DNA of 64,000 nt from Neopestalotiopsis rosae. Lineage: Eukaryota; Ascomycota; Sordariomycetes; Amphisphaeriales; Sporocadaceae. The DNA lies in NCBI GenBank assembly GCA_023078685.1, contig JALGAS010000001.1:4650001-4714000 (forward strand), in the 5' to 3' direction. Position 1 is the stretch's first letter, and each line of letters opens with the position of its first letter. The notes under the pieces were generated by a model, which saw only the letters and a list, made by a program, of their open reading frames with translations, ran no database searches and was not told where the DNA came from. This document shows positions 43,601-54,984 of this stretch, one piece after another. Position numbers and translations under genes: made by a program.

Positions 43601-46600
43601 ATCACCTGACAAACCTGATTGCTGAGTGTTATGATGCTGATTTCCTACCACACCATTTGATTTCTTATAAAATTCATCGTGGCGCAGACGTTCCTCGCGA
43701 TTTCAAATATCAAACGATAGGTAAGGTGCGTGTGCTTCTGCTGGAAAAACTTCTCGCAATACTATTGCGTACCATGTACTACACAGTATGGCACCACCAA
43801 AGACCCTGGTAAATATGGGGTTGGGTTCGATTTCAGCACTCGAAAGGGACCCCATTCTTGCCAGGGATCGGAAAATTTACTGGCGTGCCGAAATTAATGA
43901 AATGACGATTGCCAGACACCGACCTGGCGATTTCTGTGAAAAGTTCTCGTTCCGCGTAATGTGATAAGTAAACAATACGAAAAGGAAAAATAGGAGTCGC
44001 CTTTGAGCTAGGTACTCTCATAGTTTCGTACCGAGCAGAATGGACTACGTACTACCCTGTGGAATTATGCCGCCCGCCCTGTTTGGTGGAGTGCGGCTCA
44101 GTGGTCCGGCGGAGCGGCACGTGTCGTCAAAGGAATGCTTGAAGATCCTATATATAAATTTTCTATAATCCTTTCGTTGCAACCCTCTTGTTGGCGGGGA
44201 TGAGCATCCTTTTTGGTCTTTTTCTGCAGTCATCTTGCCTCATGTACCCGTCAGGCTCGATGCAGGATTGGACGTTGCGTGGTTTGATGCTGACCGTGGC
44301 AAGAAGCGGCACGGCCAGAGAGGCCAACAGAGATCCTTCCCGCAGCTCGCCCATTTGAGTCATGACAGGCCATAATGGCAGGCTGGATCGTGGTCTAGGT
44401 GGGTATCAGCCGCCATGCTGACTGATCTATGGTTGACGAAGATGGTGTGCTCGAAAACGATATGAGCATTCCATACATCAATGATGAAATTACACTACTC
44501 TCACTAATCAGCTGTAACTGGAAAGGGCAAAACCTCAATGACTGTAGTCCACACAAGTGCCCGTGGTTGCATATAATAGCATACCTGATTCGAATTGAAA
44601 TAGTGTACATGAATCGATGGATGGCATGTTGGACAAAGCTTCACCTGAATCAGTTGAGTCCGCTGAGCTGGTAAACAGATTTGATTGGACGCCATGAGAT
44701 GCTAGCTCGAGCTGTTCTGTCCCATGGCGCAGAAGCTCTTTGCGCGGCTTGCTCTGTAGGGAAAGCTGAAGAAGCTACCAAGGCTACCGAAGCAGCGATA
44801 TCTCAGCATTCAGAGTTGGGGGTTAAGAAGAAGCAATCTTGCCGCAATCTTGCCGGGGCAGAAATAAGGCTCGTAAGGCTCTGAAAAAGCTCTACAGTAC
44901 GGTAAACCATGTCTTCCGGCAGGTAGTGAAGAGTAGATGCAATGCAATGCAAGTACTGCATGGAAACCACGTTGTGGCCACTGTGAAAATGACATGTCGT
45001 TTACGTAGTCCAGTAGCAGAGCCAGGCAGCAGGCAGGCAAGGCAGGTGCAGCTGGTCAAACAACAACACGTAGCTCGAGGTACTAGAATGAACTCTATTC
45101 CATCACACCATCACAACACTGCATGTTCTCCCAAGATTCTAGCGTACACCCCCCAAATGGGTATCAGGTAAGCTGCAACGGCAAAAGCGCCAGCGCTCGG
45201 GGGCACAAAGTAACGGCTTTGCAGCCATGTTTCATTGAATTATCATGGTATACTCGAAACTGCCGATGGTGCTTGTTACATATAGTAGAGGCGTTGAAGC
45301 CACCAGACCTACCTCGTCATTGTGAGCAGCGAAGCAAGTGATATTTGGGCAGATACATAGCTCTCACCTGAGCCACCTCCTTTGAACAACCTCGAATTCC
45401 CGTATCGACTTATAAGTGGAGCATGCACGTAGTTATGTAGGTAGCTTACCCAGTGGTAATATATTTAGCAAAAAGCAACCGACCAGTTGGGAAAACACTA
45501 GCAGAGATCGTCACTCGAGAATACGTGTACAAATATCATTCTCAAGGGCACTTGGAGTGCTCCTTATCCCGGAATGTATGTGGGTGGAAACATGAGACCA
45601 ACACTACTCAAGAGACAGGCAACAACACAATGCAAGCGAGGGTTGGGGGCAAAGCTCATCCCACTACCGGCAATTGGGGGGAGCAGCTATAACATGTTGA
45701 TATCGAATATTGAACCATAAAATGGTTGAACGGGAATCCCGTCACTGAGCAGGATAATGCTTATCCAGACCGTAGGGCAGCAGACTTATTGCTGACACGG
45801 CAATTACTTGCTGGTGGCTGGTCCCGCTTTCCGGGCTTCGTACTTGTTTTGCTTATCTGCTCTGTACACTATGGGCTGCCCGTCCACTGACTCTAGACAA
45901 ACATTCATATTTAACTTCCTAATGCGCACCCGGCAGGGCGGTTCCCCTGTTACAGGGCATTTACCAGAATTTGATGCTTCAGTTGTCTCAGCAAACGGTT
46001 TCCAGCACGTTGGGTCGTGTTCCGATTTGTCTGGAATGCTCAAGTCCCTAAGCCGTTCCCACCTGGCCAAACTGGCGTAAACCTTGACCCTCTAAGGACC
46101 CTGCTTTTCTCCCTCCCTATCTGACCAGTGACTACAGGGTCAATCTATCGGTAACGCTTGCCTAGCAACCACGATCCGGCGGGGTAATTCCATCGACTTC
46201 CCACTTGTTGAATGAATTGTTACATTTTGTCACAGAACAGGATATATAGTTCCCTAGAAGATATGTAGTCAAGTATTGTGTGTTTAGTAAGGCGGGTGTC
46301 TGTTCGCCGCAAGCTGGCCAATGTACCATCACCCCGCCCAAACTTAATCAATCTATCAAAACATACGAAGTAGGTCCTATTCACACAAAGAGCCGTGTGT
46401 ATTCCGTGTATTGGTAGTGGGTGGGCTCAAGTGTACCACAACAACGGGCAGTCAGTGCACCCCCCAGCTAGCTTTCCTAGCAAATATATGAGAGCATGAA
46501 AATGTCCGCAAACCCTGCTCTCATACTCACGAATTGGTTCTTTCGAGTATATCTTGGGGAACGAGGTGAGTTGCGGTCGCACAAGATCTATGAATTGTAT

Positions 46601-46899
46601 CTGATCAATCTCCCCGTGTTATTGTACGTATCTTGGATCACCGGCAGTTCGGGGCGTTGCCTTGAGCCCGAGGTACTTCTGCCGGTTCTTTTCATTTGAT
46701 TTATTAGCCAGTCAAATCAGCCCATCAAAATCACCGTTGGCCATTGCTCTTTTTCTTTGGTCCCTCAATTTTCTGATTTGCGCGCGGAGCAATTCGTCAA
46801 CGCTACTTGCCACGTGCTTATGGATCTTTTGGCTTGCTGGGAGAAGAAACGATGAAAAGTTCTTTCCCCTTTTCTCCTCTAGTCGCCAAGCTAAGTGAC

Positions 46900-46905
<6 letters not shown>

Positions 46906-46937
<32 letters not shown>

Positions 46938-46966
46938 TCTTTTTTTGTCTTTTTTTGTCTTTTTTT
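46906..46966. repeat. Poly-T run followed by three decamer repeats
   Basis: A 31-base T run (46906-46936) is followed by three copies of the 10-base unit GTCTTTTTTT (46937-46966). It is simple-sequence expansion in the gene-poor region. Confidence 0.9.
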
Positions 46967-47082
46967 GGTCAGGAACCAATTCAGAGATTCTCAGCGCTTG
47001 TGGGAAGAAGCAAAGCCGGCCGCCGGAAAGCGGTGCTAAACGCTCGAGCCCCCTTTAACTTGAACATCATCATGTAGGGTAG

Positions 47083-47109
47083 GCTACCTACCTAGCTCAG
47101 TTAGGTAGC
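47083..47109. repeat. Inverted repeat of the TACCTA/TAGGTA word
   Basis: Arms GCTACCTA (47083-47090) and TAGGTAGC (47102-47109) enclose an 11-base loop. It is one of several TAGGTAGG-type elements in noncoding DNA of this window. Confidence 0.7.
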
Positions 47110-48626
47110 TCATTGAGAAAAGAAGCATTTTCTTTGCTTGCCAGTCAAAAAACCCAGAGCTTGACGAATTTCTGCAGCAAGATTCATGTCTGATCCGAAA
47201 TTGTACCAAAAGGAGAAGGGGTGACGAGGCGAAGGGCAAAACTTGACGTGGATGGGTGGGTCAATCGACGACTATAATTTTCAGCCGCCCGTATGCCCGC
47301 GAATCGTCGTCGCGTGGGGGGCAATGGCAGTATGGTAATCGTCGTATTCTCGTGCTTTGAAATATTCTGGAGCCTCGTTCTTGACTGTCATCTAAGCCAC
47401 TGACCGGGCAAATGAATTTTCGGCCTGTTCTCTTAGATTGGCGGCACTTCTCTACGGACCGGAGCGTTACCTGACACCATAGTACTTTCAAAGTAGATAC
47501 CTACTGATTATATATTCCCAATTCTCTAGCCTGCAAGGCGATGGCATGTTTTCCCAAAGACTTAAGATTACCCGGTACTCTCGTCGGAAACGATTGGCAT
47601 GTGCGCTGTCCGGTAGAAGATCGAGCGGGCTGGCGGTTGAGATCAAGGGCATGAATTGTTTGATTGATCCTTGGTTCCCATGGTCCCTACTTTCAGATTT
47701 CCCATACGCAAAACGGTTGTAGTACGAGTGACTATTGCCTAGCAGGAGGGTTGATGGCTCAGCCGGCTTGGAATTAGCACCTGATCTACAGCACGCTACT
47801 TGGGGTAGGCAGACTTCCGGAGCCATTAGTGCACAGGCGACCAACCACGAAGAGGCAAGGAGTATCCTGCAAAGAGCGAATTGCTGGCCAAACTTGGTGG
47901 TAAATCTTCTTTATGGTAGTTAATGGGATGGTCCTGGGTGTAGATCGCGCACGGGCATGAGGACAGGAAATCCGGGCAAGAACCATCTACCATCATCATG
48001 GAGTATAGCTAGTGACGCAAGCTGTGTGGTTAAGGTGTTTGATATAGTAGGTGCTGCACAAACGCAAGTATGAATATGCATGATCAGACAGACACACATA
48101 CACGTATCCCACCACGCACGCTACGTACCTCGGACACACACATGGGGATGATTCCCACGAGCAATGATCAAGGGCAAGGTATGGGATTGGGATGTACTAT
48201 CTGCTGTGTAGCGCATCTACCGACCAGCAACCCGCCAAAATGCCAACAGAAGGGAGCTGGGCAATGTAAATAATGTACCTGGACCTAACCACGCAGCATT
48301 TTTGCAAGTCGAATGCCCTGGTTACGTTCAGGGATGGAGCACCGGGGGACTGCTGCCGACTAGGATCATGGAGCATGACTCTGGACTTTTAAGAGTCTCT
48401 GGGCACTAACCTTGCAGGGTACGTACCTGATCACGGACCCCTGAACGGAAGTCGACATCCCAGAAGGGGCCTGTCGACTCCACTGCTGCATGGCCATATG
48501 CGGTACCCACCCAGTCACCCAGCCAATTTGTGTGTCCAGTGCAGTATGCAGGCTGGGTAGTAAGTATGTACATGCAATTCCTATCCGCATGTGCTCTTCT
48601 GCACAGGTACCTCTGCCGCTGCAAAA

Positions 48627-48654
48627 GCCGCCGCCGCCGCCGCCGCTGCTGCTT
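48627..48654. repeat. (GCC)n-(GCT)n triplet repeat
   Basis: About seven GCC/CCG units run into GCT units in the gene-poor region. No open frame of interest uses it. Confidence 0.8.
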
Positions 48655-48999
48655 GAGACTTGACTGGTATTGTCACTCAGTCCTTACCGTTAGGTATGTA
48701 TGTAGTAGGTCATGTACGTCCATAGTAGTAGTAGGAAGGGAATGCAGACAGACCATCGCTCCTCCCAAGCCCAAGAGCCAGGCCGATTAAAAGAGGAAGT
48801 GAGGGAGCGACGAGGGTCCAGATGCGCGCCAGGCTCGCCCATCATCTTTTTCTACCTTAATGTAGCGTATCCCCTAGGCCTAAGTGGTCCGGCGGCTTGA
48901 CCTGGACTGGCATTACCTTGCTCTGGCAGAACGAGCTTCTCCAGTCGCTGCAAATGAAATAACATCCCCATGATCCCCAGTTTTCCTCTTCTATCATAC

Positions 49000-50203
49000 C
49001 TACCTTGTTTGATTGCCTCCTTTCAGACACTCGCCGGTGGCTTTGGGGGAAATTTTTTTTTTCTTCTTCTCTTCTTTTCCTCTTTTTCCAGTGCGCGACA
49101 GTCATTGCAGCAACCATCCAATTGTGTGTGTGAGAGACACCTCAAATCGGCCTGCCCGCTAGCCTAGGACTGTGATCTCATTGACGGCGACCAAGCAAAG
49201 AAGCAACACGCAACGACGCACGACCACCCACGCGCCGCAGTCTCAGATCCGCCATCACAAGCTGGGGTCGGCCTGTTCCGCAGTCTAAGAAAAGAATCAA
49301 GGCAAGACATAAGTCTGCGGATCAATTACAAGAGGGGGACCCCGTTTCCTCCGCTTGTCACACGTTTTTACTTGCGGACGGACGACACCTGTTTTTATTT
49401 ATTCAATCTTTCCCAAACACTTGAACGAGAATCCAGCAGCGCAGCGCACGGAAAAGGTTATCGATTCGTCAATTGCTTGCGACAATAGTCGAAAAAAGAA
49501 GGGCCGGTGCTAATTGGGTCTTTCAATACACCCGACCTATTTAACGCCAAGCAACATACTACAATCCACGTAACTACTATCGGATGGAGGGAGTCATCGC
49601 ATGATTGGCGCTGCCCTTCTGACCACCACCCCGCCAAAAACACCCAAGCAACCAAACCTGGAAAGCCCGCGCGCTCGACCGGTCTCCGACCACCGAATTG
49701 CTCGCCCGCCCGCCAGTCAACAAATCCCAGGGAACATCAATCCTTCGGGACTCAAAGCCTCACCCGCGATACACACGCACACAACAAATCAAAAGTCACT
49801 TTCTTCTGATTTTTGTTGTTGCGTCTGACTCAACCTTGTCATAAGCCACGTGGAGGACTTTTCGTGCCACCTCGCCAGGCTGCTCCGATTTTACGCACGC
49901 CACCTTTTTTTGACGAAAGAGAGAAAGATCAGAAAGATTCCCCCAATGCGCCAGCAGCACTCTTGAACACTTACGTCGCCCGCATTGAAAAGTTCCAGAC
50001 TGTGAAACAGGTTGCAGGGCATGCAGAACAATTGTGACACAGCCACCCCAAAGAAAGCAAAAACCCATCTGGGACAAAAACGTCTTCTCCACTACTATAT
50101 GCCGACCAGTCGGGCCTGGAGCTGAACTCTAATTTACCATCCCATTGATTTGGTAGCATATCCTTCTCCCAAGTGATTCTCCTCGGACCGCCCTCCTTGC
50201 CAC
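49000..50203 (+). promoter_or_regulatory. Probable promoter and long leader of the RING-PH-vWA gene
   Basis: On the coding strand this stretch is rich in C/T then C/A (CACCACC-, CCCGCC-like runs), as in long fungal leaders. It holds short ATG-initiated frames (for example 49601-49828, 75 codons) that could act as upstream frames if the leader starts this far back. The transcription start is not visible. Confidence 0.3.
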
Positions 50204-53200
50204 ATGTTTAGTCGGTCGTCCTCGAAACAAAGCGGATTCACAGGTGCATCGGGTGGGAGAGAAATTCGGAAGAGGGATCAGATTGGTGGTAACCTGCGCG
50301 AACTTGGAATCCTCGGCAGTTTATCCTCAGAATCTCGATCATTGCGCAGCCCTTTTAGGAGGAACAGTCCACGGTCACCACAAACTCCAGTTCAGAACGA
50401 CTGGGACAGCGGGTTCGATTATCAATCTTCCTTTCCCGAAAAGAGTGAGTTCCTCCTCTGGCACATCCAAACGGCCCGCGACCGTGCGCACATGGCGCTC
50501 AGAGACGAGTTGAGCGCACTACCTGGTTATCGCCAATTGCACAAGCATGCCTCTCGGGCCTCCAAAAACTTACATAATCCGCGCCCACCAGTCTTCCTTC
50601 ATGATTGCAACGATTGCTGACTTTGAAACTTTGCTTTAGATCACTCCATCTCTGCTGGAACCTCTCGCTCATTTCCTCAGCGAGCCCCCTCACATCGCTC
50701 GGTTGCCTCTATCAAATCCTCTGCCTCCCGGGACACTGTCAGGCAGACGAGCCCACGTTCGGCTACAGCAATGTCGAGCATGATGAGTGCGGACCGCACT
50801 CGCAACCGGCGGGAGCGCACATTTGTTGGCAGCGAATGCGCGGTTTGCGAGGAGCCACTGGAGCACACTCTTCGAGGAGAGAGGATATTGCAGTTTTCTT
50901 GCGGCCATGTTTCGCACGAGGCCTGTTTCTACGAATTCATTCGCGAGTTTGAGTCGCAATACTGCCCATCATGTAATGCGCCGTTACATCTGGACACCAG
51001 CCGAGGAGGCAATGTCCTAGATATCGGTAAGAGCAGGTCATACGATACTGCCCGGATCATTACTGACGAGGTTCCCAACCCCACAGAAAAGATCACAAGT
51101 ATGGTGCGATCTGCATCTAATAGCGAGAGAGAATCGCAACACACAACACCCCCTTCGGGCCCTTGGGAGGAGCCGATTCCTCACCACAGAAACCCGTCAG
51201 CCGGCAATGGGCGCGATAGTGGTGGTACTCGCGGAAGTTTGAGGGACAGCCGCGAGGCACCTTCGTCATACGGCTCACATTCCCGTCACGGCCGTAGCGA
51301 TAGTGAAGCCACTGGAATAGCATCCACGGGTGGGTACCCCGAAACGACACAAAGCGGACCTGCCCGCCGCCACGACTATGATCTTCAGGCCATGGAGACA
51401 ACACCTACGAGCCCTCAAAGGATATCGCGCAACCCGATTCCCGCTCCAACAGTGACAGTCCGCTCCGAGTTCCCAACCATTAGCAAGTCACGACAGCAGC
51501 AGACTTTGACCTGTCTAATTACGGTCGAGGTGCCCGACAACAAGTGGAAACCAGATCCGGAGGATCTTGGCTCTGTTGTGCCTCCGCCACCTACACGCGG
51601 CGAAGATACCTATGCTCAACGGCCGCCCTCACCAGCAAAGAGCAACAAGCCACGATTCTATCCGTACGAGTCGCCCGAGGTCTTGCAAGAAATGACAGAG
51701 AACTTGCGCGACCGTGTGGACAACTGGCACGGGCTTGACTTCAACAGATTTGGAAAGCTTCGTCTTTACGGCACCTTGAGGGTTGGAAAGGACAAGGTGT
51801 CCTGGCAAGAGCTTGAGTGCTTCCTCTTTGCCGAGATGCTCATTTGCGTCAAGGAGAAGAGAAATAACGCAGCGGCCCAGCAATTGGACGAGTACGGGGC
51901 TCCCCGAAAGGCCACACGTTGCACTCTCAAGGGATCCATTCTCATCAAGAAGCATCTCAATGATGTGGCAGAGACTGGCTCTATTGATGAAAATGTGCTT
52001 ACCCTAAGCCTGTCCGTCTCAGAGCTCCCGTCTTTCCATCTGAGATTTGACAACCGGAACCAGCTCAAGCTTTGGCAACAGGCGCTCCGGGACCTGAACG
52101 CAACCGAAGGTTCGCCCGTCCGTGGCCCCGACTACGAGCGCGCTGAGACATCGGAGACAGACGAGGATGACTGGGGCCGCCAAGGTGGTCCTCGCCGGGT
52201 TTCCGCTGCCTCTTCTGGCTGGGGCGGACCAAAGTCCACGACCACGGCTCCTACCGAGTATACCACATTTGCCAAGAGCCCATTGTTTTCGTCAGTGCAT
52301 GTGCCGATTGATGTCGTCGTTGTTGTTCCAATTTCGTCATCAATGCAAGGCGTCAAGATCAACCTGGTTAGAGACGCCCTGAAATTCATGGTTGGCAACC
52401 TCGGCGAGAGAGACCGTATGGGTCTGGTGACTTTCGGCTCTGGTGGCGGCGGTGTCCCGATTGTCGGCATGACCACCAAGGCATGGCACGGTTGGAACAA
52501 TGTCCTGGCTTCAATCAAGCCCGTTGGCCAAAAGAGCCACCGAGCTGACGTGGTGGAAGGCGCCAATGTCGCCATGGATCTGTTGATGCAGCGCAAGCAC
52601 AACAACCCCATTGCCTCCATCATGCTCATCAGCGATGCCTCAACATCCGATGCTGACAGCGTCGACTTTGTCATTTCGAGAGCCGAGGCGGCAAAGATTA
52701 CCATTCACTCGTTTGGCCTGGGTATGACCCACAAGCCCGACACCATGATTGAACTGTCGACGCGGACAAAGGCCTCCTATACATATGTAAAGGACTGGAT
52801 GATGTTGAGAGAATGTCTTGGTGGTTGCCTTGGCTCCATGCAGTCATTGTCCCACCAAAACGTCAAGCTCAAGCTCAGGCTTCCAGAAGGCTCGCCAGCC
52901 AAATTCTACAAGATCAGTGGTGCCCTACAAGTTACGAAGCGCGCCACCGGTCGGGATGCCGAGGCTTCTCTTGGCGATTTGCGGTTTGGCGACAAGAGAG
53001 ACATCTTGGTGCAGCTCGTCATTGTTCCGGATACGACATCTCAGGATCAGTTGCCGCAAGACCCATGGGAAACCATTGTCTCCGGTCTTGAGGCTCTCGG
53101 TGGACCCATGGATTCTGACGACCAGAGGACCATGTCTGTCGAAGAATTGCCGCTCATTCAGGCGGACCTTGTCTGGGGCGACATTCTTCGGGAGGGTACT

Positions 53201-53896
53201 ATGATGCACCTTCCCAGGCCTTCCCTGCTCGCCATCACAATGCTCCCACCAGTGGCAAGCTCAAGGAAGTCTTCGTGGCAGAACAACCCACCCATTCCTC
53301 CCCACCAGAGCATTGTTCAGCGACGTATGGAGTTGCTTACATCGGATATGCTGACACGAGCATTGACGCTTGTATCACGGGGTCAGCATGACCGAGCGCA
53401 CACTTTGCTCAACGAGACTCGTTCCATATTGAAGGGATTGGGCAAAGGTGGACTGCCACCTGTCCCGCCTCCGCCTGGCAAGCCACCAGGCGCAGGAGGC
53501 TTGGAACCCGAGTCGGCAACACCTGATCGCAAGCACACGCCGTCGCCCACTGCTTCGGCGAATGGATCTGTAAACAACGGTGTTGCCACTAGTCGCCCCA
53601 ATGACGGCCTTGCATTGAGTTCCTCCGGTGGCATAGATAGCGGTACGGTGGCTGCTCTCGACGCCGAACTTGAAGCAAGCTTGGAGTGGATCAGCCACCC
53701 AGCTGTCTTTGGACGGGACAGCCGCAAGCAGGTTCTGCAAGCCATTGGTGTCATTAGCAGCCAGCGCGCGTACACTTTTCGCACTCCTATTGAGAGCCTT
53801 TGGGCTGCCAGAGTCGGCGGTGTCAAGAAGCTGACTGACAAGAGCCGCGAGTGGAGAGAGGAAGCCTCTGGCGAAGGCATCATTGAAGAGCCATGA
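50204..53896 (+). CDS. RING-PH-vWA protein, Ste5/Far1-like scaffold candidate
   Basis: Exons are 50204-50444 and 50640-53896 (intron GTGAGT...TTTAG), giving 1165 residues. The Ser/Arg-rich N-terminus precedes a RING-H2 finger: C147-x2-C150, C168-x-H170, H173, C176, C189-x2-C192. After a Ser/Pro-rich disordered region comes a PH-like domain (about 445-568: FGKLRLYGTLRVGKDKVSW through FHLRFDNRNQLKLWQQAL). A vWA domain follows (about 634-817). Its metal site is degenerate: the usual DxSxS reads PISSS (P644-S648). The end has a Pro/Gly-rich linker and a helical tail. RING-H2, PH-like and vWA-like domains in this order characterise yeast Far1/Ste5, scaffolds of the pheromone MAP-kinase pathway. 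Orthology is inferred from architecture only; a role as ubiquitin ligase is an alternative. The 50771 ATG is an internal Met, not the start. Confidence 0.85.
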
Positions 53897-54984
53897 GCAT
53901 CGCCCTGCCTTCTCTCATGATACTCGTCATGCCGCCATTCACATTTGTTGTGCCAGATCTTAGCGCAATTTGCACATTTCTGCAATTTTTTCTCTGATCA
54001 GCGTCAAAACTTCATTTCATTCAACCAATATATCCCATCAACCGCATATAATAGCCGGATCATACCCCATTTTCTACACGGATACCTCTGTGCTCACATT
54101 ATGTGGAGCAACGGTCTCTGGAATATTTTCATGTTCTTCATATCAATGATACCACTTATCGATTTGTTTGTCGTAGGCTGCAGCATAGCATTGCGCCTGT
54201 TATTGTTCATGGCAGTCTTGGCCAAGGCTAAAATTTCCTTTTATTTCATTTTCTCTTATTCTCATTACTCTTCAATTTCTCTTCCTCTTCCACAATCACG
54301 ATTATGCAATTTACTCGTTCCGACGTCTCAGGAAAAGGCAGGAGAGCCATGAGCGCGGACAATGACAAAAGGGGCGGGAACACTATTGATTCAATTTGAT
54401 CGATCTAGTGGGAAGGGATTTGGAGTTGATTTGGGGGCTTGTTTGTATGCTGTGATGATGGAAGCTCTCTGGTACATAGAGAAAGATGGGATATATGACG
54501 TCTGGGATAAATTAATTGAAGCTCAGTCGCCCGTGGACATGCAAAACCGTTCTTGTATCTGCTATTGATATTCTCGAGTGACAAGAGCACTTGTGTGATT
54601 ATTAGAGAATAGTAAGTAAAACCGGGCATACCATCAGCCGTCGTCTGTCCGTAATGTCAGAAAAGGTAAATGTAAGTAAGCCATGTAACATGTCAGAGCT
54701 AGTGGATGGGATGGGCCGACGGGAGTTGCTGCTCATCATGCACCGACACGACCTACGACCTCGGGACTCCGCATGGGCATGTCGGTAGTAGAATACGGAA
54801 GTTACAGTCAACTTCGCCGAGTTGGAGTCGTTGTTTGCCAGTCACTTTCCCCGCATTCTGACGCACATCAATTATATCGCGGGACTGGGGAATCCTTGGA
54901 CAAGCTACGGATTATTTACTCTATTCAAGTCAATTTGTATGATTTCCTGCACCACTTTTGTCAAATATCTATCAAATGTGAATA
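53897..54984. other. Intergenic, 1.1 kb, no gene seen
   Basis: AT-rich 3' flank of the scaffold-like gene and promoter of the oxygenase. Frames at 53945-54352 and 54362-54568 lack protein-like features. Confidence 0.5.

Larger units (their letters stand above)
37627..50203. other. 12.6-kb gene-poor region
   Basis: No open frame here has family features, and none could be assembled from spliced pieces by eye. Neighbouring spacers are about 0.5-4 kb, so this is much the longest. Base composition is ordinary and not AT-rich, so heavy repeat-induced mutation is unlikely, and no terminal repeats or transposase frames are seen. It contains GT-rich microsatellites (40184-40205, 40457-40479), an A-run near 40976-40989, a T-run and a (GCC)n stretch. 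The longest frame is 189 codons, minus, 41466-42035, with one hydrophobic run; I do not support it. The last ~1.2 kb is pyrimidine- and C-rich and probably promoter and leader of the next gene. Long noncoding transcripts are possible but not shown by sequence. Confidence 0.5.
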
